A DNA stretch of 64,000 nucleotides, from positions 54,139-118,138 of the forward strand of contig CAZFQS010000012.1 of the NCBI GenBank assembly GCA_964521285.1. The letters are read 5' to 3'. The notes below the pieces were generated by a model that made no database searches, was not told where the DNA came from, and was given only the letters and a program-made list of their open reading frames with translations. How positions within the stretch are numbered: position 1 is the stretch's first letter; the number at the start of each line of letters is the position of its first letter. The position numbers were made by a program, and so were the translations under genes. Source of the stretch: G020354785 sp964521285. GTDB lineage: Bacteria > Bacteroidota > Bacteroidia > Bacteroidales > UBA10428. Positions 63,903-64,000 of the stretch are shown here, one piece after another.

Positions 63903-64000
63903 TTAGATGTAATTTTCATCCATTAAAATTTCTGCTACCCACATAGCAGACATACCTATAACTGTGGTACATTTATCAAGATGGGCTCCTGCTTCTTCAA
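63903..64000 (-). CDS. C-terminal end of an unidentified protein (truncated by window edge)
   Basis: The last 31 residues of a minus-strand gene, ending AMWVAEILMDENYI with stop at 63903-63905. It lies six bases before the dehydrogenase start and so belongs to the same operon. Too short to identify; AHLDKCTTVIGM has no motif I recognise. Confidence 0.55.
   Translation of the reverse strand, partial: EEAGAHLDKCTTVIGMSAMWVAEILMDENYI

Noticed and set aside
1..64000. CRISPR array, prophage, insertion sequence, rRNA or tRNA
   Set aside because: No regularly spaced direct repeats with unique spacers, no transposase or phage structural genes, and no recognisable RNA gene were seen on either strand; the tail-fibre-like protein at 16562 is of the non-phage Bacteroidota kind.

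Overview
The window looks like a chromosomal segment of an AT-rich member of the Bacteroidota (by eye roughly one third G+C), most likely Bacteroidales/Marinilabiliales-like. The evidence is a MurF-alanine racemase fusion, GldB, a type IX secretion (T9SS) C-terminal sorting domain, TonB-dependent receptors paired with DUF4249, an ECF sigma/FecR pair, a kdsC-ubiA-maf run and an S46 peptidase. An Alvin-type 2[4Fe-4S] ferredoxin, NikR and HypA/HypB point to nickel-dependent, probably [NiFe] hydrogenase-linked, anaerobic metabolism. No [NiFe] hydrogenase or other nickel enzyme is visible in the window.

Layout. 1-4442: nickel module (3' end of nikR, TonB receptor, a secreted nucleoside hydrolase-FmdE fusion, a His-rich UreH/NicO-like permease). 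4452-8391: folA, then a TonB receptor/DUF4249 pair. 8496-12247: an unknown lipoprotein and a TPR-SpoIIE phosphatase. 12577-14270: arsC, hypB, hypA. 14575-17506: two secreted proteins (one T9SS cargo, one tail-fibre-like). 17645-21869: DUF1573-meaB-M1 peptidase operon. 22003-25305: a large TolB-propeller/beta-barrel protein. 25394-28750: ferredoxin with a strong terminator, a small secreted protein with a repeated motif, rsmI, a conserved hypothetical and a sugar-isomerase-like protein. 28905-34277: murF-alr, two glycosyltransferases, an ATP-grasp-like protein. 34437-41114: sugar-binding lipoprotein, nadE, PorT-like barrel, gldB, CDF transporter, metallo-beta-lactamase fold protein. 41142-50057: S46 peptidase, maf, ubiA, kdsC, membrane glycosyltransferase, methyltransferase-glycosyltransferase fusion, methyltransferase. 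50079-54836: ECF sigma/FecR with two paralogous surface proteins. 55168-59161: Rrf2-metY and ResB-CcsA. 59396-60173: a chimeric pseudogene. 60208-64000: a minus-strand sugar catabolic operon.

The observations most worth following are: (i) the nickel-uptake locus built around a nucleoside hydrolase-FmdE fusion; (ii) a chimeric pseudogene that joins an M1-peptidase-like fragment to the C-terminus of an alpha-ketoacid dehydrogenase E1; (iii) several families of stereotyped low-complexity spacer repeats that reach into genes and supply the last codons and stop codons (hypB, the 50079 gene) or the start codon (ccsA); (iv) a long hairpin upstream of Rrf2-metY built from copies of ATGAAATTT; (v) an ECF/FecR signalling locus whose STN-bearing partner is not a transporter. 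There is no CRISPR array, rRNA, recognisable tRNA, prophage or insertion sequence in the window.
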